A stretch of DNA of 64,000 nucleotides. It comes from Chitinophaga agrisoli (lineage in GTDB: Bacteria > Bacteroidota > Bacteroidia > Chitinophagales > Chitinophagaceae). Below are positions 52,782 to 61,684 of this stretch, piece after piece. The stretch lies in NCBI RefSeq assembly GCF_008386695.1, contig NZ_VUOC01000003.1, positions 730,421 through 794,420 on the forward strand. Direction: 5' to 3'. The first letter of the stretch is position 1; each line of letters starts with the position of its first letter. The notes below the pieces were generated by a model. The model searched no databases, had not been told where the DNA came from, and saw only the letters and a program-made list of their open reading frames with translations. Position numbers and translations under genes: made by a program.

Positions 52782-54461
52782 ATGGAACTGAACAAATACA
52801 GTAAAACGATCACACAAGACCCTACCCAACCGGCCGCACAAGCCATGCTGTACGGGATAGGCTTAACAGAAGAAGACCTGAAAAAAGCGCAGGTAGGTAT
52901 TGTGAGCATGGGCTATGACGGTAATACCTGTAATATGCACCTGAACGATCTGGCTAAAGAAGTAAAGCAGGGCGTATGGGCGCAGGACCTGGTAGGGCTT
53001 ACCTTTCATACCATTGGCGTTAGCGATGGCATCAGCAACGGTACGGAAGGCATGCGCTACTCCCTGGTAAGCCGCGATCTGATCGCAGATTCCATTGAAA
53101 CCGTATGCGGGGCCCAGTATTATGATGCCCTCATCACCGTGCCCGGCTGTGATAAGAATATGCCCGGTTCCCTGATGGCCATGGGCCGTTTGAACCGTCC
53201 GGCCATTATGGTGTACGGCGGCACTATTGCCCCAGGTAAATACAAAGGCCAGGACCTGAACATCATCTCCGCATTTGAGGCCCTGGGCCAGAAAATAGCC
53301 GGCCAGCTGGATGAAGCAGATTTTAAAGGCATCGTACAGCATTCCTGCCCCGGCGCCGGCGCCTGTGGCGGTATGTATACCGCCAATACCATGTCCAGCG
53401 CGGCAGAAGCCCTGGGTATGAGCCTGCCCTACAGCTCCTCTAACCCGGCCCTGAGCAAGGAAAAACATGAAGAGTGCCTGGCTGCGGGTAAGTATATACG
53501 CCTGCTGCTGGAAAAAGATATCAAACCCCGCGATATTATGACCTTAGAGGCATTTGAAAATGCCATTACGGTGATCATTGCGCTGGGCGGCAGCACCAAT
53601 GCTGTACTGCACCTCATCGCCATAGCCCGTTCCGTAGGTCTTAAAGTGACCCTGCAGGATTTTCAGCGCATCAGCGATAAAACGCCGCTGATAGCCGATC
53701 TGAAACCCAGTGGTAAATACATGATGGAAGACCTGCACAATGTAGGCGGTGTTCCCATGGTAATGAAATACCTGTTAAAACAGGGACGCCTGCACGGCCA
53801 TTGTATGACCGTTACCGGTAAGACCCTGGCAGAGAACCTGGAATCTGTACCGGATATAGACTTCGAAAAACAGCATATCATCTTCCCGCTGGAAAACCCG
53901 CTTAAAAAGAACGGTCATATCCAGATGTTATACGGTAACCTGGCAGAACAAGGCTCTGTAGCCAAGATCACTGGTAAGGAAGGCGAGCGTTTCCGTGGCC
54001 CGGCCCGTGTGTTTGATGGCGAGTTTGAGCTGATAGCCGGGATCCAGAGCGGCCGCGTACAATCCGGCGATGTAGTGGTGATACGCCACGTAGGCCCCAA
54101 GGGCGCGCCCGGTATGCCGGAAATGCTGAAACCCACCTCCGCCATTATGGGCACCGGTTTGGGTAAGAACGTAGCGCTTATTACGGATGGCCGCTTCTCT
54201 GGCGGCACCCACGGCTTCGTAGTAGGGCATATTACGCCCGAAGCCTTTGAAGGCGGTACCATCGCCCTGGTAAAAGATAATGACATAATAGAAATAGATG
54301 CCGTGAACAATAAGATCCATGTAGAGGTAAGTGATGAGGAGCTGGCTGCCCGCCGGGCCCAGTGGAAACAGCCCGCTCTGAAGGTGTCTAACGGTATATT
54401 GTTTAAATACGCAAAACTTGTAAAAAATGCAACAGAAGGATGTGTTACCGATGAAGACTGA
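52782..54461 (+). CDS. ilvD: Dihydroxy-acid dehydratase
   Basis: 559 residues, full length. Cysteines for the iron-sulfur cluster lie in DGNTCNMH (about 46-53), [10 protein letters not shown] (about 120-129) and [16 protein letters not shown] (about 189-204). It dehydrates dihydroxy acids to the 2-oxo acids of valine and isoleucine. Its end overlaps the start of ilvB, so translation of the two is coupled. There is no perfect -7 element in the 275 bp before it, supporting read-through from ilvE. Confidence 0.97.
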   Translation: MELNKYSKTITQDPTQPAAQAMLYGIGLTEEDLKKAQVGIVSMGYDGNTCNMHLNDLAKEVKQGVWAQDLVGLTFHTIGVSDGISNGTEGMRYSLVSRDLIADSIETVCGAQYYDALITVPGCDKNMPGSLMAMGRLNRPAIMVYGGTIAPGKYKGQDLNIISAFEALGQKIAGQLDEADFKGIVQHSCPGAGACGGMYTANTMSSAAEALGMSLPYSSSNPALSKEKHEECLAAGKYIRLLLEKDIKPRDIMTLEAFENAITVIIALGGSTNAVLHLIAIARSVGLKVTLQDFQRISDKTPLIADLKPSGKYMMEDLHNVGGVPMVMKYLLKQGRLHGHCMTVTGKTLAENLESVPDIDFEKQHIIFPLENPLKKNGHIQMLYGNLAEQGSVAKITGKEGERFRGPARVFDGEFELIAGIQSGRVQSGDVVVIRHVGPKGAPGMPEMLKPTSAIMGTGLGKNVALITDGRFSGGTHGFVVGHITPEAFEGGTIALVKDNDIIEIDAVNNKIHVEVSDEELAARRAQWKQPALKVSNGILFKYAKLVKNATEGCVTDED

Positions 54462-56184
54462 GCCCGCCGATAAACGGGTAGCCGCTGCTGCGCCTGCACT
54501 GAATGTTACTGGTGCTGAAGCGGTGATCCGCTCCCTTATTGCAGAAGGGGTGGAGACAATTTTCGGTTATCCTGGAGGAGCCATCATGCCTATTTATGAT
54601 GCGCTGTATGATTTCCAGGACCAGGTACATCATATACTGGTCCGGCACGAACAGGGCGCTACCCATGCTGCGCAGGGATACGCCCGTACGTCCGGCAAGG
54701 TGGGTGTGGTCTTTGCCACTTCCGGCCCCGGCGCCACTAACCTGGTCACCGGTCTGGCAGATGCGCATATGGACTCTACGCCTATGGTCTGCATTACCGG
54801 CCAGGTAGCTGCTGCATTACTGGGTACAGATGCTTTCCAGGAAACAGATGTAATAGGCATTACCATGCCTATCACCAAATGGAATATACAGGTAACACGC
54901 CCGGAAGATATTCCCGGCGCTATTGCCAAAGCTTTCTATATTGCCCGTAACGGCCGTCCCGGCCCGGTACTGGTAGATATCACCAAAAATGCACAGGTAG
55001 CAAAAGCAGATTTCAACTATAAAAAATGCGATTACATCCGCAGCTATCAACCCGTACCGGAAGTACAGGCGGATGCCGTGGAAGCTGCTGCAGCGTTGAT
55101 TAACAGCGCCAAACGCCCATATATCCTGTGCGGTCATGGCGTGTTAATTGCCAATGCAGAAAAGGAACTGATCGCTTTTGCTGAAAAAGCGCAGATCCCC
55201 ATCGCATCTACTTTACTGGGGCTTTCCGCCGTATCGGTAGATCATCCGTTGTATGTGGGTTACCTGGGTATGCACGGTAACTACGGCACCAATATCAATA
55301 CCAATGAGTGCGATGTATTGATCGCAGTAGGTATGCGCTTTGATGACCGTATCACCGGTGATGTAAATACCTATGCACGCCAGGCGAAAGTGATCCATAT
55401 AGAAATTGACGCAGCAGAGATCAACAAGATCATAAAGGCTGATGTGGCAGTGCATGCAGATGCGAAAGCGGCCCTGCAGGCATTGATCCCCCAGATCCAG
55501 CCGCAGCGGCATGATGAATGGTTACAATCATTCCGCGTAGCTGATCAGCTGGAAAAGGAGAAAGTAACACAGGCAGAACTTTATCCGCAGGAAGGCGGAT
55601 TAAAGATGGCCGAAGTGATACGCCGCATATCTGAAAAAACAGGCGGTCATGCCGTACTGGTAACAGATGTGGGCCAGCACCAGATGGTGGCTTCCCGCTA
55701 CTACCGTTTCCAGGATCCTAACACCAACATCACCTCCGGTGGTATGGGCACCATGGGCTTTGCCCTGCCCGCCGCTATGGGCGCCAAAGTAGGCGTTCCG
55801 GAAAAAGAAGTGGTGGCCATCATTGGCGACGGTTGTTTCCAGATGACCTTACAGGAGCTGGGCACCATCTACCAGTCAGAGATAGGCGTAAAGATCGTGA
55901 TCCTGAACAATAACTTCCTGGGGATGGTACGCCAGTGGCAGCAGCTGTTCTTTGATAAACGCTATTCTTCTACGGAGATGATCAACCCTGATTTTGTACA
56001 GATCGCCAAAGGCTTTTATGTACCGGGCAGGAAGGTAACAGACCGTGCGGAGATTGACGCCGCTGTTGATGAAATGCTGGCGCACAAAGGCGCTTACCTG
56101 CTGGAAGTAGTGGTAGAAAGAGAAGACAACGTATTTCCCATGGTACCGGCCGGCGCGCCCATCGCTAATATCCGGCTGGAGTAG
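54427..56184 (+). CDS. ilvB: Acetolactate synthase large subunit
   Basis: 585 residues. The PYR domain has [19 protein letters not shown] at about 41-59 with the catalytic Glu in the following [16 protein letters not shown] central FAD-binding domain is next, then the PP domain with the thiamine diphosphate motif [18 protein letters not shown] and [14 protein letters not shown]. It makes acetolactate or acetohydroxybutyrate. The start is uncertain: ATG 54427 overlaps ilvD by 35 bp, ATG 54451 by 11 bp with a better AGAAGG upstream. Conserved sequence begins after both. Confidence 0.96.
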   Translation: MQQKDVLPMKTEPADKRVAAAAPALNVTGAEAVIRSLIAEGVETIFGYPGGAIMPIYDALYDFQDQVHHILVRHEQGATHAAQGYARTSGKVGVVFATSGPGATNLVTGLADAHMDSTPMVCITGQVAAALLGTDAFQETDVIGITMPITKWNIQVTRPEDIPGAIAKAFYIARNGRPGPVLVDITKNAQVAKADFNYKKCDYIRSYQPVPEVQADAVEAAAALINSAKRPYILCGHGVLIANAEKELIAFAEKAQIPIASTLLGLSAVSVDHPLYVGYLGMHGNYGTNINTNECDVLIAVGMRFDDRITGDVNTYARQAKVIHIEIDAAEINKIIKADVAVHADAKAALQALIPQIQPQRHDEWLQSFRVADQLEKEKVTQAELYPQEGGLKMAEVIRRISEKTGGHAVLVTDVGQHQMVASRYYRFQDPNTNITSGGMGTMGFALPAAMGAKVGVPEKEVVAIIGDGCFQMTLQELGTIYQSEIGVKIVILNNNFLGMVRQWQQLFFDKRYSSTEMINPDFVQIAKGFYVPGRKVTDRAEIDAAVDEMLAHKGAYLLEVVVEREDNVFPMVPAGAPIANIRLE

Positions 56185-56231
56185 GAGTTGGAACAGCAAG
56201 GCAATTGGTCAATCAATCAACCGTAACAATT

Positions 56232-56783
56232 ATGCAAAAAGAATATACAGTAACGGTATACACGGAAGACCGGATCGGTATCACCAACCGTATCACCGTT
56301 ATCTTTACCCGCCGCGGCATCAACATCACCAGCCTTACAACGGCTGAAACGGAAATACCCGGCGTATACAAATTCATCATCACCGTATTATCCGACCGGG
56401 AGAAGCTGGATAAGGTAGTAGGGCAGATAGAGAAGCTGATAGAGATCCACCGCGCTTTTGTACACGAAGACGATGAAGTGGTATACCAGGAGCTGGCATT
56501 GTATAAGATCTCCACTACCTCGCTGCAGAATGGCAACATTGAGCAGCTGATCAGGGATAATAATGCGCGCATCCTGACCATCACGGCAGATTATTTTGTA
56601 ATAGAAAAAACAGGGCACCAGCAGGAGCTCATAGATATGCTGAAAAAGCTGGAACCATATGGGCTTATCGAGTATTCCAAGAGCGGCCGCGTAGCCATTG
56701 TAAAATGGAGCCGCCGTTTCCATGATCACCTGAAAGCGCTGGCCAGTAAAGAAGCAGATAACTTTAAAGCTGTTAGCCATTAG
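56232..56783 (+). CDS. ilvN: Acetolactate synthase small (regulatory) subunit
   Basis: 183 residues from the ATG at 56232; a TTG frame from 56205 has no support. An N-terminal ACT domain at about 3-75 (YTVTVYTEDRIGITNRITVI, FTRRGINITSLTTAE) binds valine for feedback inhibition, and a second ACT-like domain follows at about 85-165. It activates and regulates IlvB. The last residues AVSH and the TAG stop come from an AGCTGTTAGCC repeat. Confidence 0.95.
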   Translation: MQKEYTVTVYTEDRIGITNRITVIFTRRGINITSLTTAETEIPGVYKFIITVLSDREKLDKVVGQIEKLIEIHRAFVHEDDEVVYQELALYKISTTSLQNGNIEQLIRDNNARILTITADYFVIEKTGHQQELIDMLKKLEPYGLIEYSKSGRVAIVKWSRRFHDHLKALASKEADNFKAVSH

Positions 56784-56800
56784 CTAGATACTAAAGGCTG
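56766..56800. repeat. AGCTGTTAGCC-type repeat at the ilvN stop codon
   Basis: The words AGCTGTTAGCC and ATTAGCTAGATAC belong to the AGCTAA family. The ilvN stop codon TAG lies within. No strong hairpin is formed, so read-through to ilvC is expected. Confidence 0.5.
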
Positions 56801-56847
56801 GTATTTTCCTTAATGACAACTAAAACTAATTAAACCACTTACAAAAC

Positions 56848-57894
56848 ATGGCAACCATCAATTTTGGCGGGGTACTGGAAGACGTAGTAACCAGAGAAGA
56901 ATTCCCCATGGAAAAGGCGAGAGAAGTGCTGAAGAACGAAACAATTGCAATTATTGGTTACGGCGTACAAGGCCCCGGCCAGGCATTGAACCTGAAAGAC
57001 AATGGCTTTAATGTAATTATCGGTCAGCGTAAAGGCTCTAAAACATGGGACAAAGCCATTGCTGATGGCTGGGTACCGGGCCAGACCCTGTTCGAGATCG
57101 AAGAAGCCGCACAGAAAGGCACCATCATCCAGTTCCTGCTGTCTGATGCTGGTCAGATCACGCTGTGGCCTACTTTAAAGCAACATCTTACCCCTGGTAA
57201 GGCATTGTATTTTTCCCATGGTTTTGGCATCACCTACAAAGAGCAGACAGGTATTATACCGCCGGCTGATGTAGACGTGATCCTGGTGGCGCCTAAAGGT
57301 TCCGGTACTTCCCTGCGCAGGTTGTTCCTGGCAGGTCAGGGTCTGAACTCCAGCTTCGCCATCTTCCAGGACGCTACCGGCAAAGCCCGTGATCGTGTAG
57401 TTGCACTGGGTATTGGCGTAGGTTCCGGCTACCTGTTCCAGACAGATTTCAAGAAAGAAGTATTCAGCGATCTGACCGGCGAGCGTGGTACCTTAATGGG
57501 TTGTATCCAGGGTATCTTTGCTGCCCAGTACGAAGTGCTGCGTAAAAATGGCCACTCTCCTTCAGAAGCCTTCAACGAAACCGTAGAAGAGCTGACCCAA
57601 TCCCTGATGCCGCTGGTAGCAGAGAATGGTATGGACTGGATGTATGCTAATTGCTCTACTACTGCCCAACGCGGTGCGCTGGATTGGTGGAAGAAGTTCA
57701 AAGCCGCTACACAGCCCGTATTTGAAGAGCTGTATGCCAGCGTAGCAGCCGGTAAAGAAGCAGAGCGTTCCATTGCCTCCAACAGCCAGGCGGATTACCG
57801 CGAGAAGCTGAACGAAGAGCTGAAAGAACTGCGCGAAAGCGAAATGTGGCAGGCAGGCGCCGCTGTGCGTAAGCTGCGCCCCAATAACGCATAA
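56848..57894 (+). CDS. ilvC: Ketol-acid reductoisomerase, class I-like
   Basis: 348 residues. The nucleotide-binding motif is IAIIGYGVQGPGQALNL at about 32-48, and the QRKGSKTWDKA stretch is of the type that contacts NADPH. The metal-binding C-terminal helical domain has DLTGERGTLMGCIQGIFAAQ and LVAENGMDWMYANCSTTAQRG. It rearranges and reduces acetolactate to dihydroxy acids, which IlvD then uses. It ends 24 residues longer than the shortest class I enzymes, in AAVRKLRPNNA. Confidence 0.97.
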   Translation: MATINFGGVLEDVVTREEFPMEKAREVLKNETIAIIGYGVQGPGQALNLKDNGFNVIIGQRKGSKTWDKAIADGWVPGQTLFEIEEAAQKGTIIQFLLSDAGQITLWPTLKQHLTPGKALYFSHGFGITYKEQTGIIPPADVDVILVAPKGSGTSLRRLFLAGQGLNSSFAIFQDATGKARDRVVALGIGVGSGYLFQTDFKKEVFSDLTGERGTLMGCIQGIFAAQYEVLRKNGHSPSEAFNETVEELTQSLMPLVAENGMDWMYANCSTTAQRGALDWWKKFKAATQPVFEELYASVAAGKEAERSIASNSQADYREKLNEELKELRESEMWQAGAAVRKLRPNNA

Positions 57895-57901
57895 TTTATA
57901 G

Positions 57902-57955
57902 TTACGGATCATCTGTTATGAAGTAAGATTCGTAATGGATGATCCGTAATTTTTT
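57902..57955 (+). terminator. 12-bp hairpin with U-run between ilvC and ilvA
   Basis: TTACGGATCATC pairs perfectly with GATGATCCGTAA (57938-57949) over a 24-nt loop, followed by six T residues. It lies 8 bp after the ilvC stop and 13 bp before ilvA. It should cut ilvA expression relative to ilvEDBNC. The design is the same as at 63325-63380. Confidence 0.65.
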
Positions 57956-57967
57956 AAGCCAATCATT

Positions 57968-59224
57968 ATGACAGCAATATTAGCGGCCAGGGTTACAACA
58001 CAACACATACAAGAGGCCGCCGTGAAGTTGAAAACAGTGGTGAACAGAACTCCGCTCACCTACAGCGCCACCCTCTCCCGGCGCTACGATTGCCAGGTAT
58101 ACCTGAAACGGGAAGATATGCAGATCGTGCGCTCCTATAAACTGCGGGGCGCTTATAACCTCATCAGCAGCCTGCACCAGGATCAGTTAAAGAACGGCGT
58201 TACCTGCGCCAGCGCCGGCAACCATGCACAGGGTTTTGCCTATGCCTGCCGCAAGCTGGGTATCCGGGGCGTGGTGTTCATGCCTATTATCACCCCCAAG
58301 CAGAAAGTAACCCAGGTAAGGATGTTTGGCGGCGAAAACATCAGTATACAGCTGATAGGCGATACATTCGACGACTGTGCCCAGGAAGCGCAGGCTTTTA
58401 CCAAACAACACGGCATGATGTTTATCCCGCCTTTTGATGATGTGAAGATCATTGAAGGACAGGGTACCGTAGCCGTAGAGATACTGGAAGATCAGCCACA
58501 GGTTGATTTCCTGTTTGTGCCCGTAGGCGGCGGCGGTTTGCTGGCCGGTACCGGCACTTATTTTAAAACATATAGTCCCCAAACCACCATTATTGGCGTA
58601 GAGCCGGAAGGCGCGCCTTCTATGCTGCGCGCGCTGGAAAACGGCGCCCCTGTTACGCTGGCAGAGATAGACCGTTTTGTGGACGGCGCTGCCGTAAAAA
58701 GGGTAGGGCAGCTTACCTTCGATATTTGTAAGGAGGTATTAAACAAAATGCACCTGGTGCCGGAAGGCAAGGTATGCTCCACCATATTGCAGCTGTACAA
58801 TGAAGACGCTATCGTAGTAGAACCCGCCGGCGCATTGTCTATGGCCGCCCTGGACGATTTCAGGGAGCAGATCAGGGGCAAGCGCGTGGTATGTATCGTA
58901 AGCGGCAGCAATAACGATATAGACCGTATGCAGGAGATCAAGGAACGTTCCCTGTTATACGAGGGCCTTAAACACTATTTTATTGTACGGTTTGCACAAC
59001 GCCCCGGCGCGCTAAAGGATTTCCTGGCCATGCTGGGCCCCAACGATGATATTACCCGCTTTGAATATATCCAGAAACACAATAAGGAAACCGGCCCGGC
59101 GCTGGTAGGCATAGAGCTCAAGAACCGGGAGGATTATGATACGCTGGTAGCCAATTTTGAACAAAACCGCCTGCATTATACCCCGCTGAATACGGATGAT
59201 AACCTGTTTGGTTACCTGGTATAG
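57968..59224 (+). CDS. ilvA: Threonine dehydratase (threonine ammonia-lyase), biosynthetic
   Basis: 418 residues. The PLP Lys lies in VRSYKLRGAYNLIS at about 50-63. The glycine-rich phosphate loop is VPVGGGGLLAGTGTYF at about 182-197, and a C-terminal ACT-like regulatory domain is at about 335-418 with a single-domain length. It turns threonine into 2-oxobutanoate, the first step to isoleucine, and is normally inhibited by isoleucine. It closes the operon, after an intercistronic terminator-like hairpin. No separate promoter is seen. Confidence 0.96.
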   Translation: MTAILAARVTTQHIQEAAVKLKTVVNRTPLTYSATLSRRYDCQVYLKREDMQIVRSYKLRGAYNLISSLHQDQLKNGVTCASAGNHAQGFAYACRKLGIRGVVFMPIITPKQKVTQVRMFGGENISIQLIGDTFDDCAQEAQAFTKQHGMMFIPPFDDVKIIEGQGTVAVEILEDQPQVDFLFVPVGGGGLLAGTGTYFKTYSPQTTIIGVEPEGAPSMLRALENGAPVTLAEIDRFVDGAAVKRVGQLTFDICKEVLNKMHLVPEGKVCSTILQLYNEDAIVVEPAGALSMAALDDFREQIRGKRVVCIVSGSNNDIDRMQEIKERSLLYEGLKHYFIVRFAQRPGALKDFLAMLGPNDDITRFEYIQKHNKETGPALVGIELKNREDYDTLVANFEQNRLHYTPLNTDDNLFGYLV

Positions 59225-59253
59225 ACAGGCGCCGCATATAAATTCTTACATAC

Positions 59254-59289
59254 TGCCCTGTTGTCTTTTGGCAACAGGGCATCTTTTTT
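59254..59289 (+). terminator. Rho-independent terminator of the ilv operon
   Basis: A 10-bp stem TGCCCTGTTG / CAACAGGGCA with an 8-nt loop is followed by TCTTTTTT. It starts 30 bp after ilvA. Confidence 0.92.
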
Positions 59290-59311
59290 AGGGTAAATCA
59301 CGTATATCATA

Positions 59312-59342
59312 TTGGTTTTTATACCCTGCTCCCATAGATTTG
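59312..59342 (+). promoter_or_regulatory. Promoter of the oxidoreductase pair
   Basis: TTG at 59312-59314, a 20-bp spacer and a perfect TAGATTTG -7 element at 59335-59342. The predicted leader is about 53 nt. Confidence 0.7.
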
Positions 59343-59401
59343 TATAACACGCTGTTTTTAAATGGCAGCATAATTGCGCAAACCATTAAAAGGATCTTAC
59401 C

Positions 59402-60346
59402 ATGCAAGCAGCTACATTACCACAGTTTGGAGATGCTACCGCATTTCAGATAACAGAAATTCCAATGCCCAAACCTGCCGCCGGACAGTTACTCGTAAGG
59501 GTAAAGGCCGCCGGGTTGAACCCCGTGGACTATAAGACCCGCAGCGGTAAAGGGCAGGCCTCGCTGTTTACCCTGCCTGCTATACTGGGCTGGGATATAG
59601 CCGGCCAGATAGTGGATGCGGGACAAGGCGCACATAAGTTTAAACCGGGAGACCGGATCTTTGGCATGAGCAATTTCCCCAACCCGGCCAATGCTTATGC
59701 CCAGTTTGCCGTAGTACAGGAGCAGGAGTTTACCCTGGTGCCCGATAATATAACAGACGAGGTGGCCGGCGCTACGCCGCTGGCAGCGCTTACCGCCTGG
59801 GAGGCGCTGTTTGACCATGCGCAGCTAAGAGCCAAACAACGGATCCTCATCCATGCCGCTACTGGCGGCGTAGGTCATATTGCGGTACAGCTGGCCCGGA
59901 ATGCGGGCGCTGTTGTGATAGGCACCGCCTCTGCCAAAAATCATCCCTATCTGCAGGAGCTGGGCGCCAGCCAGTGTATTGATTACCGGGAACAGCGTTT
60001 TGAATCGGAGATCCTGGAGCCGGTGGATGTTGTGCTGGACGGTATGGGTGGCGAAACTACCCTGCGCTCCCTGGATGTGATCAAACCCGGCGGCGTGCTG
60101 GTATCACTACCTTCTATGTATAAAGACGACCCGGCGATTGTCGGCAAGGCAAGGGAAAAAGGCATCCGGGTGATATGGATGAGTGTTCGCCCTGCCGGCG
60201 ACCGTATGGAGCAGATCGCCTCCCTGATGGAGGCCGGTAAGCTGAAGATAAAGGTAGACGCCAGTTTTCCGCTGCGCGAAGTAAGCAAGGCCCACCAGTT
60301 GGTGGAAGGGCATCATGTACAGGGCAAAGTGGTGTTGATACCGTAA
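59402..60346 (+). CDS. NADP-dependent quinone oxidoreductase-like protein (medium-chain dehydrogenase/reductase)
   Basis: 314 residues. A GroES-like N-terminal domain has LLVRVKAAGLNPVDYKTRSG at about 28-47. The Rossmann domain follows with ILIHAATGGVGHIAVQLARN at about 150-169. Zinc-binding Cys residues of alcohol dehydrogenases are missing, so it is of the zinc-free quinone-reductase group. It probably reduces quinones or activated alkenes with NADPH. It forms an operon with the FAD enzyme 12 bp downstream. Confidence 0.9.
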   Translation: MQAATLPQFGDATAFQITEIPMPKPAAGQLLVRVKAAGLNPVDYKTRSGKGQASLFTLPAILGWDIAGQIVDAGQGAHKFKPGDRIFGMSNFPNPANAYAQFAVVQEQEFTLVPDNITDEVAGATPLAALTAWEALFDHAQLRAKQRILIHAATGGVGHIAVQLARNAGAVVIGTASAKNHPYLQELGASQCIDYREQRFESEILEPVDVVLDGMGGETTLRSLDVIKPGGVLVSLPSMYKDDPAIVGKAREKGIRVIWMSVRPAGDRMEQIASLMEAGKLKIKVDASFPLREVSKAHQLVEGHHVQGKVVLIP

Positions 60347-60358
60347 ATTGCCACCATT

Positions 60359-61498
60359 ATGCTAAGCTACTGGGAAAAACAAAGCCTGCTTCAATATGAT
60401 CATATTGTGCTGGGTAGCGGTATCGTAGGCCTGTCTACCGCTATCAGCATTAAAGCGTTGCAACCGCAGGCCCGGGTACTGGTGTTGGAAAGAGCTTTAT
60501 TGCCCACAGGCGCCAGTACAAAGAATGCAGGCTTTGCCTGTATTGGCAGCCTTACAGAGATCCTGGCAGATCTGCAATCACTGCCGCCGGCCGCCGTAAC
60601 CGCCCTGGTGGCTAAACGCCGGCAGGGCCTGCAGCTGTTGCGGCAGCGCCTGGGCGATACGCATATCGGTTATAAAGAACAAGGCAGCTATGAATTGCTT
60701 AGCGAACGGGAGCTGCCGGCCCTGGAGCAGCTACATGCCGTTAACCAGTTATTGCAGCCCGTGCTGGGCGGCGAGGCCTTTACCCTGGCCAATGAACAGA
60801 TACCCCCTTTTGGTTTCAATACACAATATTCCCGCGCGTTAGTGCGCAATAATTATGAAGGCGAACTGCATACCGGCCGGATGATGCGCGCCCTGATAGA
60901 CCTGGCGCTGGAAAAGCAGGTAGAGATAAAGACCGGTTGTACCGCCGTACGTATGGAAGAAAACGGCGCAGGCGTACAGGTAATTACCCAACAGTTCTCG
61001 CCGCAGGAAGAGATCGTATTCCAGTGCAGCCGGCTGGCCATCTGCACCAATGCCTTTACCCGGGCGCTGCTGCCGGAGCTGGACCTGCAACCCGGCCGCG
61101 GACAGGTGCTGATCACGGATCCCATTCCCGGCCTGCCTTTTAAAGGCATCTTCCATATGGATGAAGGCTATTTTTATTTCCGGGAACTGGATGGCCGCGT
61201 ATTATTCGGAGGCGGCCGTAACCTGGACTTTGCCGGCGAGGCCACCACCACCTTTGCCCTCACCACCCGTATACAACAGGAGCTGGAAGAAAAGCTGCGG
61301 ACGGTGATCCTGCCGGGCCACGCCTTTACCATAGCGGACCGGTGGGCCGGTATCATGGCGTTTGGGAACAGCAAACAGCCGCTGCTGCAGCCTTATACGA
61401 AACATATATTCCTGGGCGTGCGCATGGGCGGTATGGGCGTAGCTATAGGCAGCGCAGTAGGGCAGGAGCTAGCGGAGCTGTTAGTAGCCAGCTGTTAG
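60359..61498 (+). CDS. FAD-dependent oxidoreductase of the DAO family
   Basis: 379 residues. The FAD-binding motif HIVLGSGIVGLSTAISIKAL is at about 15-34, with PTGASTKNAGFACIG at about 49-63 at the flavin and GVRMGGMGVAIGSAVGQELA near the C-terminus. Family members oxidise amino or hydroxy acids (D-amino acids, glycine, sarcosine, glycerol 3-phosphate). The substrate cannot be told. Its last codons (LLVASC) and stop codon are encoded by an AGCTGTTAGC repeat. Confidence 0.88.
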   Translation: MLSYWEKQSLLQYDHIVLGSGIVGLSTAISIKALQPQARVLVLERALLPTGASTKNAGFACIGSLTEILADLQSLPPAAVTALVAKRRQGLQLLRQRLGDTHIGYKEQGSYELLSERELPALEQLHAVNQLLQPVLGGEAFTLANEQIPPFGFNTQYSRALVRNNYEGELHTGRMMRALIDLALEKQVEIKTGCTAVRMEENGAGVQVITQQFSPQEEIVFQCSRLAICTNAFTRALLPELDLQPGRGQVLITDPIPGLPFKGIFHMDEGYFYFRELDGRVLFGGGRNLDFAGEATTTFALTTRIQQELEEKLRTVILPGHAFTIADRWAGIMAFGNSKQPLLQPYTKHIFLGVRMGGMGVAIGSAVGQELAELLVASC

Positions 61499-61578
61499 CT
61501 TTTAGCGCTTTTCCGGGGGATAGTTAACCAATGTAAACGGTTAACAGCTAACGGCTAATAGCTAACAGCTTGTTTTTT
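61490..61578 (+). terminator. AGCTGTTAGC-type repeat forming a terminator
   Basis: The arm AGCTGTTAGCTTTTAGC (61490-61506) pairs with GCTAATAGCTAACAGCT (61554-61570) with one mismatch, and is followed by TGTTTTTT. The first arm includes the stop codon TAG of the FAD enzyme. This copy of the repeat family clearly has the layout of a rho-independent terminator. Confidence 0.7.
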
Positions 61579-61684
61579 CCAATTTTTCCTTTCCAAAATA
61601 CTTTCCTATATTCATCCGCTTTTTACAAATCACCAACCCGGTAACGGATAAGTTTGATTATTCTATTACCACGTTAAACTAGTT

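Noticed and set aside
56205-56231. TTG start adding nine residues to the acetolactate synthase small subunit
   Set aside because: Conserved sequence begins right after the ATG at 56232, and the added residues are not family-like.
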